The notes beneath the pieces are model-generated. The model was not told where the DNA came from. It worked only from the letters and a program-made list of their open reading frames with translations, and searched no databases. A stretch of DNA of 12,132 bases from Candidatus Saccharibacteria bacterium UBA2834 (GTDB lineage: Bacteria > Patescibacteriota > Saccharimonadia > Saccharimonadales > Saccharimonadaceae). Location: NCBI GenBank assembly GCA_002351365.1, contig DEGE01000001.1, forward strand, positions 28,507-40,638. Direction: 5' to 3'. The translations under genes and the position numbers were made by a program. Position 1 is the first letter of the stretch, and every line of letters starts with the position of its first letter. Of the stretch, positions 6,811-12,132 are shown piece by piece.

Positions 6811-7203
6811 TTAGCAGATTTTTTGTCTGCTATGCCTCATGGCGGTACGAGATGCGGTTTGGGGCCGCATGGTGTGGCCGACCACGATATGATCGTTGCG
6901 CGTTTTGCGCAGGAACACTGGATGTGGGTTGGCGCTGATGTATTCGTCGCCGTCAGCATCCATTTCGTCGAGCATTTGCTCGACTTCCGCCTTCGAAAGG
7001 CAGACATGGTGCCTCTCCCACATATAGAGGATGAACCTCGCAATGAGTTCGTCCCGATCAGGTCCGAAGTTGAAATCTTCGTCATTATTGTTGTAATGAG
7101 TCCAACGTGTGACAACTTCGCCCTTAGCGACAGATTCGATGTTGGGCGTTACGAAAACGCCTACGATTGTAGCAATAACATTGATGAAAAATCTTTTTAA
7201 CAT
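6811..7203 (-). CDS. Small putative exported protein with an EF-hand-like loop
   Basis: This is a 130-aa protein from the ATG at 7203, chosen because AGGAGG lies 7 nt upstream; an in-frame ATG at 7242 has no good ribosome site. The N-terminus looks like a signal peptide: LKR, a hydrophobic run (5-19), then SVA before KG at 26/27 as a possible cleavage site. Residues 70-90 give an amphipathic helix (SKAEVEQMLDEM) running into DADGDEYIS, which fits positions 1-9 of an EF-hand calcium loop (Asp82, Asp84, Asp86, Ile89). The loop is imperfect: Glu replaces Gly at position 6 and Pro replaces the usual Glu at position 12 (Pro93). The basic C-terminus ends in Cys130. It has its own promoter, structured leader and terminator. 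I recognise no family; coding status is likely but not certain. Confidence 0.62.
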   Translation of the reverse strand: MLKRFFINVIATIVGVFVTPNIESVAKGEVVTRWTHYNNNDEDFNFGPDRDELIARFILYMWERHHVCLSKAEVEQMLDEMDADGDEYISANPHPVFLRKTRNDHIVVGHTMRPQTASRTAMRHSRQKIC

Positions 7204-7366
7204 ACAAATACCTCCTATGGTAGCGAGGTTGACGTGCAACATGCTTTTCCGTGGGATGTCGGATCAGCTGAGAAGCATCAATGATTTTGATAACTCTCAG
7301 CTGACCCGAACAGGTATTCTTGTGAACCGCTATTAAGGGAGTGATGAGTCACTTTTGGTAACTCAT
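7204..7366 (-). promoter_or_regulatory. Structured 5' leader RNA (candidate cis-regulator)
   Basis: From the predicted start near 7366 to the ATG at 7203, the minus-strand transcript has about 160 nt of leader with three strong hairpins. H1 at the 5' end (7344-7366): 9 bp, 5-nt loop. H2 (7259-7309): a 15-bp stem, with a further 5-bp stem (7277-7281 with 7287-7291) in its loop. H3 (7210-7229): 8 bp with one bulged G, covering the whole AGGAGG ribosome site. The single imperfect pairs in H1 and H2 are G.U wobbles when read as minus-strand RNA but A.C mismatches on the plus strand, which supports this strand. An ACCU/GGGU pairing (7306-7317) could compete with the base of H2. I match it to no known riboswitch class. 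Confidence 0.55.
7210..7229 (-). promoter_or_regulatory. Hairpin sequestering the ribosome binding site
   Basis: Read on the minus strand, ACCUC pairs with GAGGU and CUA with UAG around a CCA loop, with one bulged G. All of AGGAGG is paired, 7 nt before the start codon. Translation would need this helix to open, which is the usual logic of riboswitches, thermosensors and protein-controlled leaders. Confidence 0.6.
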
Positions 7367-7372
7367 ATTGTT

Positions 7373-7401
7373 ATATTAGCACACTTTTGCGTTTTTGTCA
7401 A
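7373..7401 (-). promoter_or_regulatory. Promoter of the EF-hand-like gene (leftward)
   Basis: On the minus strand a perfect TTGACA (7401-7396) is followed after exactly 17 nt by TAATAT (7378-7373), preceded by TGC as in an extended -10. It is the best -35 box in the window. The predicted start is near 7366, the first base of hairpin H1. Confidence 0.75.
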
Positions 7402-7503
7402 GAGTGCTTATGGCTTTTTATCTAAAAAATCCGAAAGGATAAGCGCGATGCTAATGTTTTTTTGATATACTAAAAATATAAACAACTTTAAGGAGGTCAA
7501 TAA
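7402..7503 (+). promoter_or_regulatory. Promoter and ribosome site of the SPFH operon
   Basis: An extended -10, TGATATACT (hexamer 7476-7481), lies 22 nt before the SPFH ATG. The -35 region (about 7453-7458) is poor. AAGGAGG (7490-7496) sits 7 nt before the ATG. Upstream, ATCC-GAAA-GGAT at 7429-7440 is a small hairpin with a GNRA-type loop of unknown role. The non-coding interval between the leftward gene and this one is about 300 nt; it holds this promoter, the opposing promoter and the leader RNA, and nothing else I can see. Confidence 0.6.
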
Positions 7504-8682
7504 ATGGGCTTTTTGAAAGCATTTGGTGGAGCGCTCAGTGGCAGCTTCGCAAACCAATGGCTTGAATACATGGCTCCGCCAGCAACCATGACCGATCACG
7601 TGTTGCTCGCAAAAGCGGTACCTGTTAAGTCAAACGGTAGCGAAAATAACGACGGCGAAGAGAATGCCAACGTTATTAGTAACGGTAGTAAATTCTTAGT
7701 GCCAGAAGGCACCTGTTTGATTACGGTCGAGAATGGTGGAATTGTCTCCGTGATTGCAGAACCAGGTGGATATACCTACACTTCAGAGAATGTCGCTGAA
7801 GCTAAGAGTATGTTTGCTGGTGATGGTTTCTTTGCTTCAACCTTTGGTCAAAGCTGGAACCAGTTCAAGTTTGGTGGCCAACCAGGTAACCAACAGTTTG
7901 CATTCTATGTAAACTTGAAGGATATTGCTGGTCTCCGCTATGGTACTCAGAACCCAATTCGTTACAAAGATGCAAACTATGCAAATACGATGCTTGCTGT
8001 AACGAGTAATGGTACTTACACGATTAAGGTTGTAGATCCGATTCTTTTGTTCAAGAATTTGATTCCTGTTGATATTACTTCCGGCCAAGGCCGTGTCATA
8101 TTTGAGCTCGGCGAAGGTGACGGCGGTGTAGAGGATAGCCTCTTCGCTGGCTTCGTCGGTTCTTTGGCAGCAGCTTTGTCTGCTTACACTAAGGGCGGTA
8201 AGTCAATCGATGATATCCAGGGTGGTACAGTTGAATTCGCGAAGGCGATTAATGAAGCTGTAGAAGCTAACTACCAATGGGGTACGAAGTACGGTCTCGA
8301 AATCGTCAATGTCCAACCAATGGGCCTCTACTGGGACGAACAATCTGTTGCCCTTATCAACAAGTTCAACACTGGCAACCTCATGCAAGGTGGTGTTGGT
8401 GCTGCTTATGCACAAACTCAAATTGCCGAAGGTTTCAACGCTGCTGGTAACAATGCCGGTGGTGCTGGGAACATGATGGGCATGGGTATGGGCGTCGGTA
8501 TGATGGGTGGTATGGCTGGTATTGCTCAACCAATGGGCACAAATCCAGTGAATGCTCAGCAACAAGCCGCTCCTGCCGCTCCTGCAGCCCCGGCCGCTCC
8601 GGCTGCTCCTGCTGCTGCGCCAGAAGCTCCAGCTGAACCAGCTGCTCCTGCCGCTGACGAAAGTGCAACTCCGGAAGCATAA
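7504..8682 (+). CDS. SPFH-domain protein, YdjI-like ('virion core protein' family)
   Basis: This 392-aa protein belongs by motif to the stomatin/prohibitin/flotillin-like YdjI group (COG4260). It has an amphipathic N-terminus (MGFLKAFGGALSG, 1-13), the strand pair SKFLVPEGTCLITVENGGIV (62-81), AEPGGYTY (85-92), the conserved GLRYGTQNPIRYKD (143-156), and a helical SPFH C-half with LYWDEQS (275-281). YdjI-type proteins form membrane-associated oligomers; in Bacillus subtilis YdjI, with YdjG and YdjH, links PspA to the membrane. Family members usually end in a zinc ribbon. Here there are no paired cysteines; instead a Met/Gly run (324-337) and an Ala/Pro-rich tail (355-388) end the protein. It has no classic membrane span, so it is probably peripheral. 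It is the first gene of the operon, 3 nt before the first zinc-ribbon gene. Confidence 0.9.
   Translation: MGFLKAFGGALSGSFANQWLEYMAPPATMTDHVLLAKAVPVKSNGSENNDGEENANVISNGSKFLVPEGTCLITVENGGIVSVIAEPGGYTYTSENVAEAKSMFAGDGFFASTFGQSWNQFKFGGQPGNQQFAFYVNLKDIAGLRYGTQNPIRYKDANYANTMLAVTSNGTYTIKVVDPILLFKNLIPVDITSGQGRVIFELGEGDGGVEDSLFAGFVGSLAAALSAYTKGGKSIDDIQGGTVEFAKAINEAVEANYQWGTKYGLEIVNVQPMGLYWDEQSVALINKFNTGNLMQGGVGAAYAQTQIAEGFNAAGNNAGGAGNMMGMGMGVGMMGGMAGIAQPMGTNPVNAQQQAAPAAPAAPAAPAAPAAAPEAPAEPAAPAADESATPEA
8566..8682 (+). repeat. Ala/Pro low-complexity tail of the SPFH protein
   Basis: The stretch encodes repeated PAA/APA units (residues about 355-388). Synonymous codons are mixed (GCT, GCC, GCA, GCG; CCT, CCG, CCA), so it looks like selection for the amino acids and not a slippage-prone DNA repeat. 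Such tails act as flexible linkers in other proteins; here it may replace the expected zinc ribbon. Confidence 0.7.
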
Positions 8683-8685
8683 TAA

Positions 8686-10098
8686 ATGGCTAATGAGCCA
8701 AAACCAGAGTTACGTCGCTGCCCCAATTGTGGGGCAAGCGACTTAACCCTGAATACGGAATTGGGCAAAATTCAATGCCGCCATTGCAAAAATGTTTTTG
8801 ATGGCAAATTGGCCGATGACGTAGAGGGTGCGGAAGATATCCTAGAGACGGAGTCGCTAGTGGCTTTTTCGTGTTCGTCGTGTGGAGCAGAGGTAGTATT
8901 GAATGCTGACGAGAATACAAGTGCGCAATGCCACTGGTGTAAACATATCTTTTCATTGAACGAAAAGATAATGAACGGCGCAGTGCCTGACTTAGTGTTA
9001 CCATTTAAGATTTCTAGGCAAGAAGCGATGGGCAAGATATCTGAACGAGTTAGAGCAATGCCGAACGATTATTATGATGCTGACTTTATGGCGCAATTTG
9101 ACGTAGAGAAGACAGTTGGGGTGTATTTTCCGTATTTTATTTTGGACGAAAAAGCGCATGTTAAATTTTCGGGACATGGTGAATATACCGAAGTTGGTAC
9201 AGTGCAAGATATCAACAATAAGTATCGAGTACTAAGCGAAGGGGTAGAACGAGAGTTTGATCTTTTGATTGATGATTTAACGATTGAATCCTCAAGCAAG
9301 AGATTAAAACAGGAATCACTGATTGACACGAATAATGTCATCAATTCGATTTTGCCATTTGATGTTGAAAATGCGGTCGAGTGGGATGCAAATTATGTGC
9401 GGGGGTTTAGTTGCGAACGACGCGACACGAATGTGGATGATATCGATGAGATTGCGGATTTGCAGATTAGGGATTTAGCAAGAATTCAATTGCGTAGTAC
9501 GATTACTAAATATACACGTGGAGTACGTTGGGAAAAAGAAGAAGTTACTCCGATAGAGAAGAAGTGGAAGACTGCTTACTTGCCGGTTTGGTTATATAGC
9601 TATCAAGAACCGGAAACGAAACATATTTATTATTTAGTAGTGAACGGACGAACTGGGGAATTGGCTGGGGTGGTGCCAAAAGCGGACGTGCAAAGATTTC
9701 ATAAGCCGACGACTAATAAGATTGGTGGCGCAATTACGGCTTTAGGTGTGCTGGCAATCGGCTCAACCATAGAGATTGGTTCACCAATGTTGATGATTGT
9801 TGGCATGGTGTTATTTGCGTTGGGGATTGTAGTAATGACGGCGTCGCAATTGAATACTGAAACTTATGCCGTGCGTGCAGAAAGTCTTGGTATTAGACAT
9901 GGGCACGAGACTGAAACAAAATTTAAAATTGACAATCTGAAAGAAAATAACACCGAACATAAAGAAATAAGGGTAGATGACAGATACTCGATTGAGGGGC
10001 GAAATGATGCAAGCATCTATGGTTCATTAAGTTCGTCGCAGGTGCAAAAAGTGCAGAAGAACATAAAAAGCAAGGGTGGCAATAAAAATGGCAAGTAA
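8686..10098 (+). CDS. Double zinc-ribbon membrane protein, paralogue 1 (YdjG-like)
   Basis: This 470-aa protein starts with two four-cysteine zinc ribbons: Cys12/15...31/34 and Cys63/66...82/85. A conserved block follows (VPDLVLPFKIS 100-110, VGVYFPYFI 144-152, ESSSKRL 201-207, AVEWDANYVRGF 230-241, YLPVWLYSY 298-306, NGRTGELAG 320-328), then two adjacent membrane spans (about 346-362 and 367-386) and a charged C-terminus. Database entries for such proteins usually read 'TFIIB-type zinc ribbon-containing protein', but nothing suggests transcription: the spans and SPFH neighbour point to a membrane complex. With the ribbons in the cytosol, the spans form a hairpin that returns the tail to the cytosol. 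The start follows the SPFH stop by 3 nt with only a weak GGA-type site, so translational coupling is likely. Exact role unknown. Confidence 0.82.
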   Translation: MANEPKPELRRCPNCGASDLTLNTELGKIQCRHCKNVFDGKLADDVEGAEDILETESLVAFSCSSCGAEVVLNADENTSAQCHWCKHIFSLNEKIMNGAVPDLVLPFKISRQEAMGKISERVRAMPNDYYDADFMAQFDVEKTVGVYFPYFILDEKAHVKFSGHGEYTEVGTVQDINNKYRVLSEGVEREFDLLIDDLTIESSSKRLKQESLIDTNNVINSILPFDVENAVEWDANYVRGFSCERRDTNVDDIDEIADLQIRDLARIQLRSTITKYTRGVRWEKEEVTPIEKKWKTAYLPVWLYSYQEPETKHIYYLVVNGRTGELAGVVPKADVQRFHKPTTNKIGGAITALGVLAIGSTIEIGSPMLMIVGMVLFALGIVVMTASQLNTETYAVRAESLGIRHGHETETKFKIDNLKENNTEHKEIRVDDRYSIEGRNDASIYGSLSSSQVQKVQKNIKSKGGNKNGK

Positions 10099-11857
10099 AA
10101 ATGGTTTAGTGCGATGCCTAAATTGTGGCTCAAGTTATATAAAGCAGGATACTGAGGCAGGTAAGTTGCGCTGTGAAAATTGCCGGACTCTTTTTGAGGG
10201 TGAGCTGGCAAATAAAGCTGGTGGCATACGAGGCCACAAGGGTGAAGATCGTGGCCTGGGCGCAGAAGATTTAATTCCAGGGAAAGATGTGGTTGTGACG
10301 ATGGCCTGTCCATCTTGTGGTGCACAAGTCGTAGTAAATACCGATGAAGCAACGAGTGCTAAATGCCACTGGTGCCGCCATGTATTGTCGATAAATGAGC
10401 AGGTTTCGAACGGCGCGGTGCCAGATTTGGTCTTACCGTTTAAGATTTCGAAGCGTAAGGCGCAGGCCGCAATAACTGATTATATTTCAAATCATGTGAC
10501 GGTGGTAAATAAGGATTTTAAAGATAACTACAAGCCGGAATTGGTTTGCGGCGTCTACTTCCCGTATATGATTGTGGATGTAAATTCTAAAGCGAACATG
10601 AGCGGATACGCCGAGCGTTCGAGCGATGGGAAAAATTTACCGAAAAATGGTGTCTGGCTAGCCGATGTTTATAGTGTAGTGCGCAATTTTGATTTGTTGG
10701 TCGATGATTTGACGGTCGAGTCGTCCAGTAGACGATTGAACCAAGATACGATGATTAATGCCAACTACGTGATTAATACGATTATGCCGTTTGATACGGA
10801 AAATGCAGTGGCGTGGGATGCCAACTACCTGCGAGGCTTTACGAGTGAAAAACGCGATGTGAATGTGGATAGCTTAAAACAGGTAGTGGCTTTGCAATGT
10901 GGAGATATTGCGCGCTTGAAGATTCACGAAGAAATGAAAGATTATGACCGTGGTGTGCGGTGGGATGCCGAACATCTTGGAATTAAAGGGACGAAATGGC
11001 GTGCGGCATATTTGCCGGTTTGGTTATATAGCTATCGTAGGGTAGAAGGTGGCAGGATTTATTATGTTGCGATGAACGGTCGTACGGGCGAGTTAGCAGG
11101 GGAATTGCCGGAATCTAGTAAAGACAAGCCGATTGCTCAGAAGAAACAAGTAGTAAGTGATTATGAGCGTGGTGAAAGATTAAGGGCAATTGGCATCGCT
11201 TTGATAATTATTAGTTTTATTTTAGTATTCTTGTCTCCTATATTGTTAATTACTGGTGTCGTGTTGGTTATTCGTGGTAGTAGATTAATGAATGCGCCGG
11301 TCCGCTTATATGAAGATATGCGACCAAGTAAGCATAATGATAAAATTACGCGACATTATCATGAGCTCGAAACGCGCGCTAAAATAGAGAATATTTATCG
11401 GCGCGATGATATTGTTGCCGATAATAAAAAGGCCTATCTGGATCATATTACGGGCCAGAATGACCAGCGTGTAATTGGTACAATCTCGACTGGCGAGGAG
11501 GAAATGGTGGCAGCAGAACGCTATCGTTTTGCGGCCAAGCGCGACGCGATTATAAGCCGCCGACAGGCGCGACGCGAAATTTCTGGCGGAACGATTGTCG
11601 CGTTAGTATATATCGGGATGATTGTGATGATGATATTGATGGTGATTATTGGCGGCGGAAGCGGTGGCGGCAGCAGTAGTAGTGGTGGTAGTTCACATTA
11701 TTCATCCTCATCAAGTAGTTCGGATTGGAGTAGTAGCTACGATTCCGATTGGGGCTCATCTTCTGATTGGGGCGGCAGCAGTAGCTATGATTCTGGTGGT
11801 TGGGATTCTGGCGGCTGGGATTCTGGCGGTGGATTTGATTACAGTTATGATTATTAA
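10088..11857 (+). CDS. Double zinc-ribbon membrane protein, paralogue 2, with aromatic Ser/Gly tail
   Basis: Counted from the ATG at 10088 (589 aa), this paralogue has cysteine pairs 10/13...29/32 and 74/77...93/96 and then the same core as its neighbour (VPDLVLPFKIS, ESSSRRL, NAVAWDANYLRGF, YLPVWLYSY, NGRTGELAGELP). Two adjacent spans (about 367-382 and 383-397) are followed by a basic helical segment (about 470-498), a third span (about 500-521) and a 68-residue tail made almost only of Ser, Gly, Asp, Tyr and Trp. With cytosolic ribbons, three spans place that tail outside the membrane. Bacillus YdjH and other TPM-domain proteins also carry a Gly/Ser-rich end after a span. The ATG overlaps the upstream stop by 11 nt. 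An in-frame GTG at 10076 would add four residues, but AAGG is then too close. Confidence 0.82.
   Translation: MASKNGLVRCLNCGSSYIKQDTEAGKLRCENCRTLFEGELANKAGGIRGHKGEDRGLGAEDLIPGKDVVVTMACPSCGAQVVVNTDEATSAKCHWCRHVLSINEQVSNGAVPDLVLPFKISKRKAQAAITDYISNHVTVVNKDFKDNYKPELVCGVYFPYMIVDVNSKANMSGYAERSSDGKNLPKNGVWLADVYSVVRNFDLLVDDLTVESSSRRLNQDTMINANYVINTIMPFDTENAVAWDANYLRGFTSEKRDVNVDSLKQVVALQCGDIARLKIHEEMKDYDRGVRWDAEHLGIKGTKWRAAYLPVWLYSYRRVEGGRIYYVAMNGRTGELAGELPESSKDKPIAQKKQVVSDYERGERLRAIGIALIIISFILVFLSPILLITGVVLVIRGSRLMNAPVRLYEDMRPSKHNDKITRHYHELETRAKIENIYRRDDIVADNKKAYLDHITGQNDQRVIGTISTGEEEMVAAERYRFAAKRDAIISRRQARREISGGTIVALVYIGMIVMMILMVIIGGGSGGGSSSSGGSSHYSSSSSSSDWSSSYDSDWGSSSDWGGSSSYDSGGWDSGGWDSGGGFDYSYDY
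11789..11833 (+). repeat. Tandem 15-nt repeat encoding DSGGW
   Basis: Three consecutive 15-nt units (11789-11803, 11804-11818, 11819-11833) encode DSGGW, DSGGW and DSGGG. The first two differ only at third positions (GGT/GGC). They form the end of the aromatic Ser/Gly tail and may vary in copy number between strains. Confidence 0.65.
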
Positions 11858-11875
11858 TTAATAAGGAGAAGTAAG

Positions 11876-12132
11876 ATGGCAATAAGTAACGACAAAAATG
11901 GGATGAACCGTTGTCCGAAGTGTGGCGCAACTGACGTCTCCTTAAATCAGAAAACTGGTAAATTGCGCTGCAACTTCTGCCGTGCGGAATTTGAAGGAAA
12001 GAAAGTTAATACTGACGGTGGTATCGATACTCTAAAAGGCGATATAGTTGGCGACGGCGCATCGGATATTGTGCCGGGCGATGATATTATTTTGACATTA
12101 AAATGTCCGGCTTGTGGCGCGGAGGTGGTAAA
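11876..12132 (+). CDS. Double zinc-ribbon protein, paralogue 3 (3' end outside window)
   Basis: An open frame of 85 codons plus 2 nt runs from the ATG off the right edge. It follows AGGAG with a spacer of about 8 nt, 18 nt after the previous stop. The first zinc ribbon is complete (Cys13/16...32/35) and the first half of the second is present (Cys77/80 in CPACGAEVV). The linker before it (GASDIVPGDDIILTLKC) is closer to paralogue 2 (GAEDLIPGKDVVVTMAC) than to paralogue 1. Its start MAISNDKNG also resembles that of paralogue 2. Whether it has the core block, membrane spans or a special tail cannot be seen. Confidence 0.85.
   Translation, partial: MAISNDKNGMNRCPKCGATDVSLNQKTGKLRCNFCRAEFEGKKVNTDGGIDTLKGDIVGDGASDIVPGDDIILTLKCPACGAEVV

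Noticed and set aside
6823..7200. Plus-strand open frame of 125 codons opposite the EF-hand-like gene
   Set aside because: It has no ribosome site, lies downstream of a terminator with no promoter, and its protein looks like nothing. The minus-strand frame has AGGAGG, a promoter and a signal-peptide-like start.
7204..7242. Upstream ATG at 7242 as start of the EF-hand-like protein
   Set aside because: It has no good ribosome site, lies inside the structured leader, and would place 13 extra residues before a convincing signal-peptide start.
7259..7309. Long inverted repeat read as a DNA operator or transposon end
   Set aside because: Its one imperfect pair is a wobble on the minus-strand transcript and it sits inside a predicted leader with other hairpins, so RNA structure explains it better. 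The palindrome TCAGCTGA in both arms keeps an operator role possible.
7340..7356. AGTGA-TGAG-TCACT followed by TTTT as a plus-strand terminator
   Set aside because: The stem is only 5 bp and no plus-strand gene ends nearby. The same bases form a better 9-bp hairpin on the minus strand.
8435..8768. Antisense open frames over the Ala/Pro tail of the SPFH gene
   Set aside because: GC-rich low-complexity codons create open antisense frames; the translations are Gln/Leu/Arg or Ala/Gly runs without meaning.
10076..10087. GTG at 10076 as the start of zinc-ribbon paralogue 2
   Set aside because: AAGG abuts the GTG, leaving no room for a ribosome site. The ATG at 10088 has better spacing. The resemblance of MAIK to the MAIS start of paralogue 3 keeps it possible.
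8686..12132. Zinc-ribbon proteins as TFIIB-like transcription factors or primosomal helicases
   Set aside because: Only the ribbons resemble TFIIB. There are no cyclin folds or helicase motifs, the two complete proteins have membrane spans, and the neighbour is an SPFH protein.

Overview
The window is compact bacterial DNA with moderate GC, short gaps between genes and strong AGGAG-type ribosome binding sites. All eleven genes whose ends are visible stop with TAA. The gene content (a minimal sugar-phosphate operon, a stomatin-like SPFH protein and tandem zinc-ribbon membrane proteins) suits a small-genome member of the Patescibacteria/CPR, and Candidatus Saccharibacteria (TM7) is my best guess. 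That placement rests on recalled gene content and has not been tested by a search. I see no tRNA, rRNA, insertion sequence, prophage or CRISPR array.

Layout. (1) 2-2242 (+): the C-terminal two thirds of the replicative DNA polymerase III alpha subunit, DnaE, ending at a terminator that works on both strands. (2) 2278-6072 (-): a five-gene operon, read right to left: GAPDH, ribose-5-phosphate isomerase B, a ribulose-phosphate 3-epimerase-like protein, a PfkB-family kinase and a LOG-family phosphoribohydrolase. Gaps are -1 to 6 nt. Together these enzymes could turn nucleotide- or nucleoside-derived ribose into pentose phosphates and feed lower glycolysis. (3) 6073-6199: a divergent control region whose two extended -10 elements form an inverted repeat. 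It drives the operon leftward and inorganic pyrophosphatase (6200-6721) rightward. (4) 6722-7503: strong terminators, then a leftward gene for a small, probably exported protein with an EF-hand-like loop. It lies behind a leader RNA of about 160 nt that can fold into three hairpins, one of which buries the ribosome binding site. (5) 7504-12132 (+): a YdjI-like SPFH protein followed by three tandem paralogues with two N-terminal zinc ribbons each. The last is cut off by the window edge.

The two parts most worth following up are the SPFH/zinc-ribbon array and the structured leader. The array resembles a rearranged Bacillus ydjGHI membrane-stress module: the SPFH protein lacks the zinc ribbon usual at the C-terminus of its family, while its neighbours carry paired zinc ribbons, and one neighbour ends in an aromatic Ser/Gly/Asp tail predicted to lie outside the cell. 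The leader sits upstream of the EF-hand-like gene, with a promoter that has a perfect TTGACA box.
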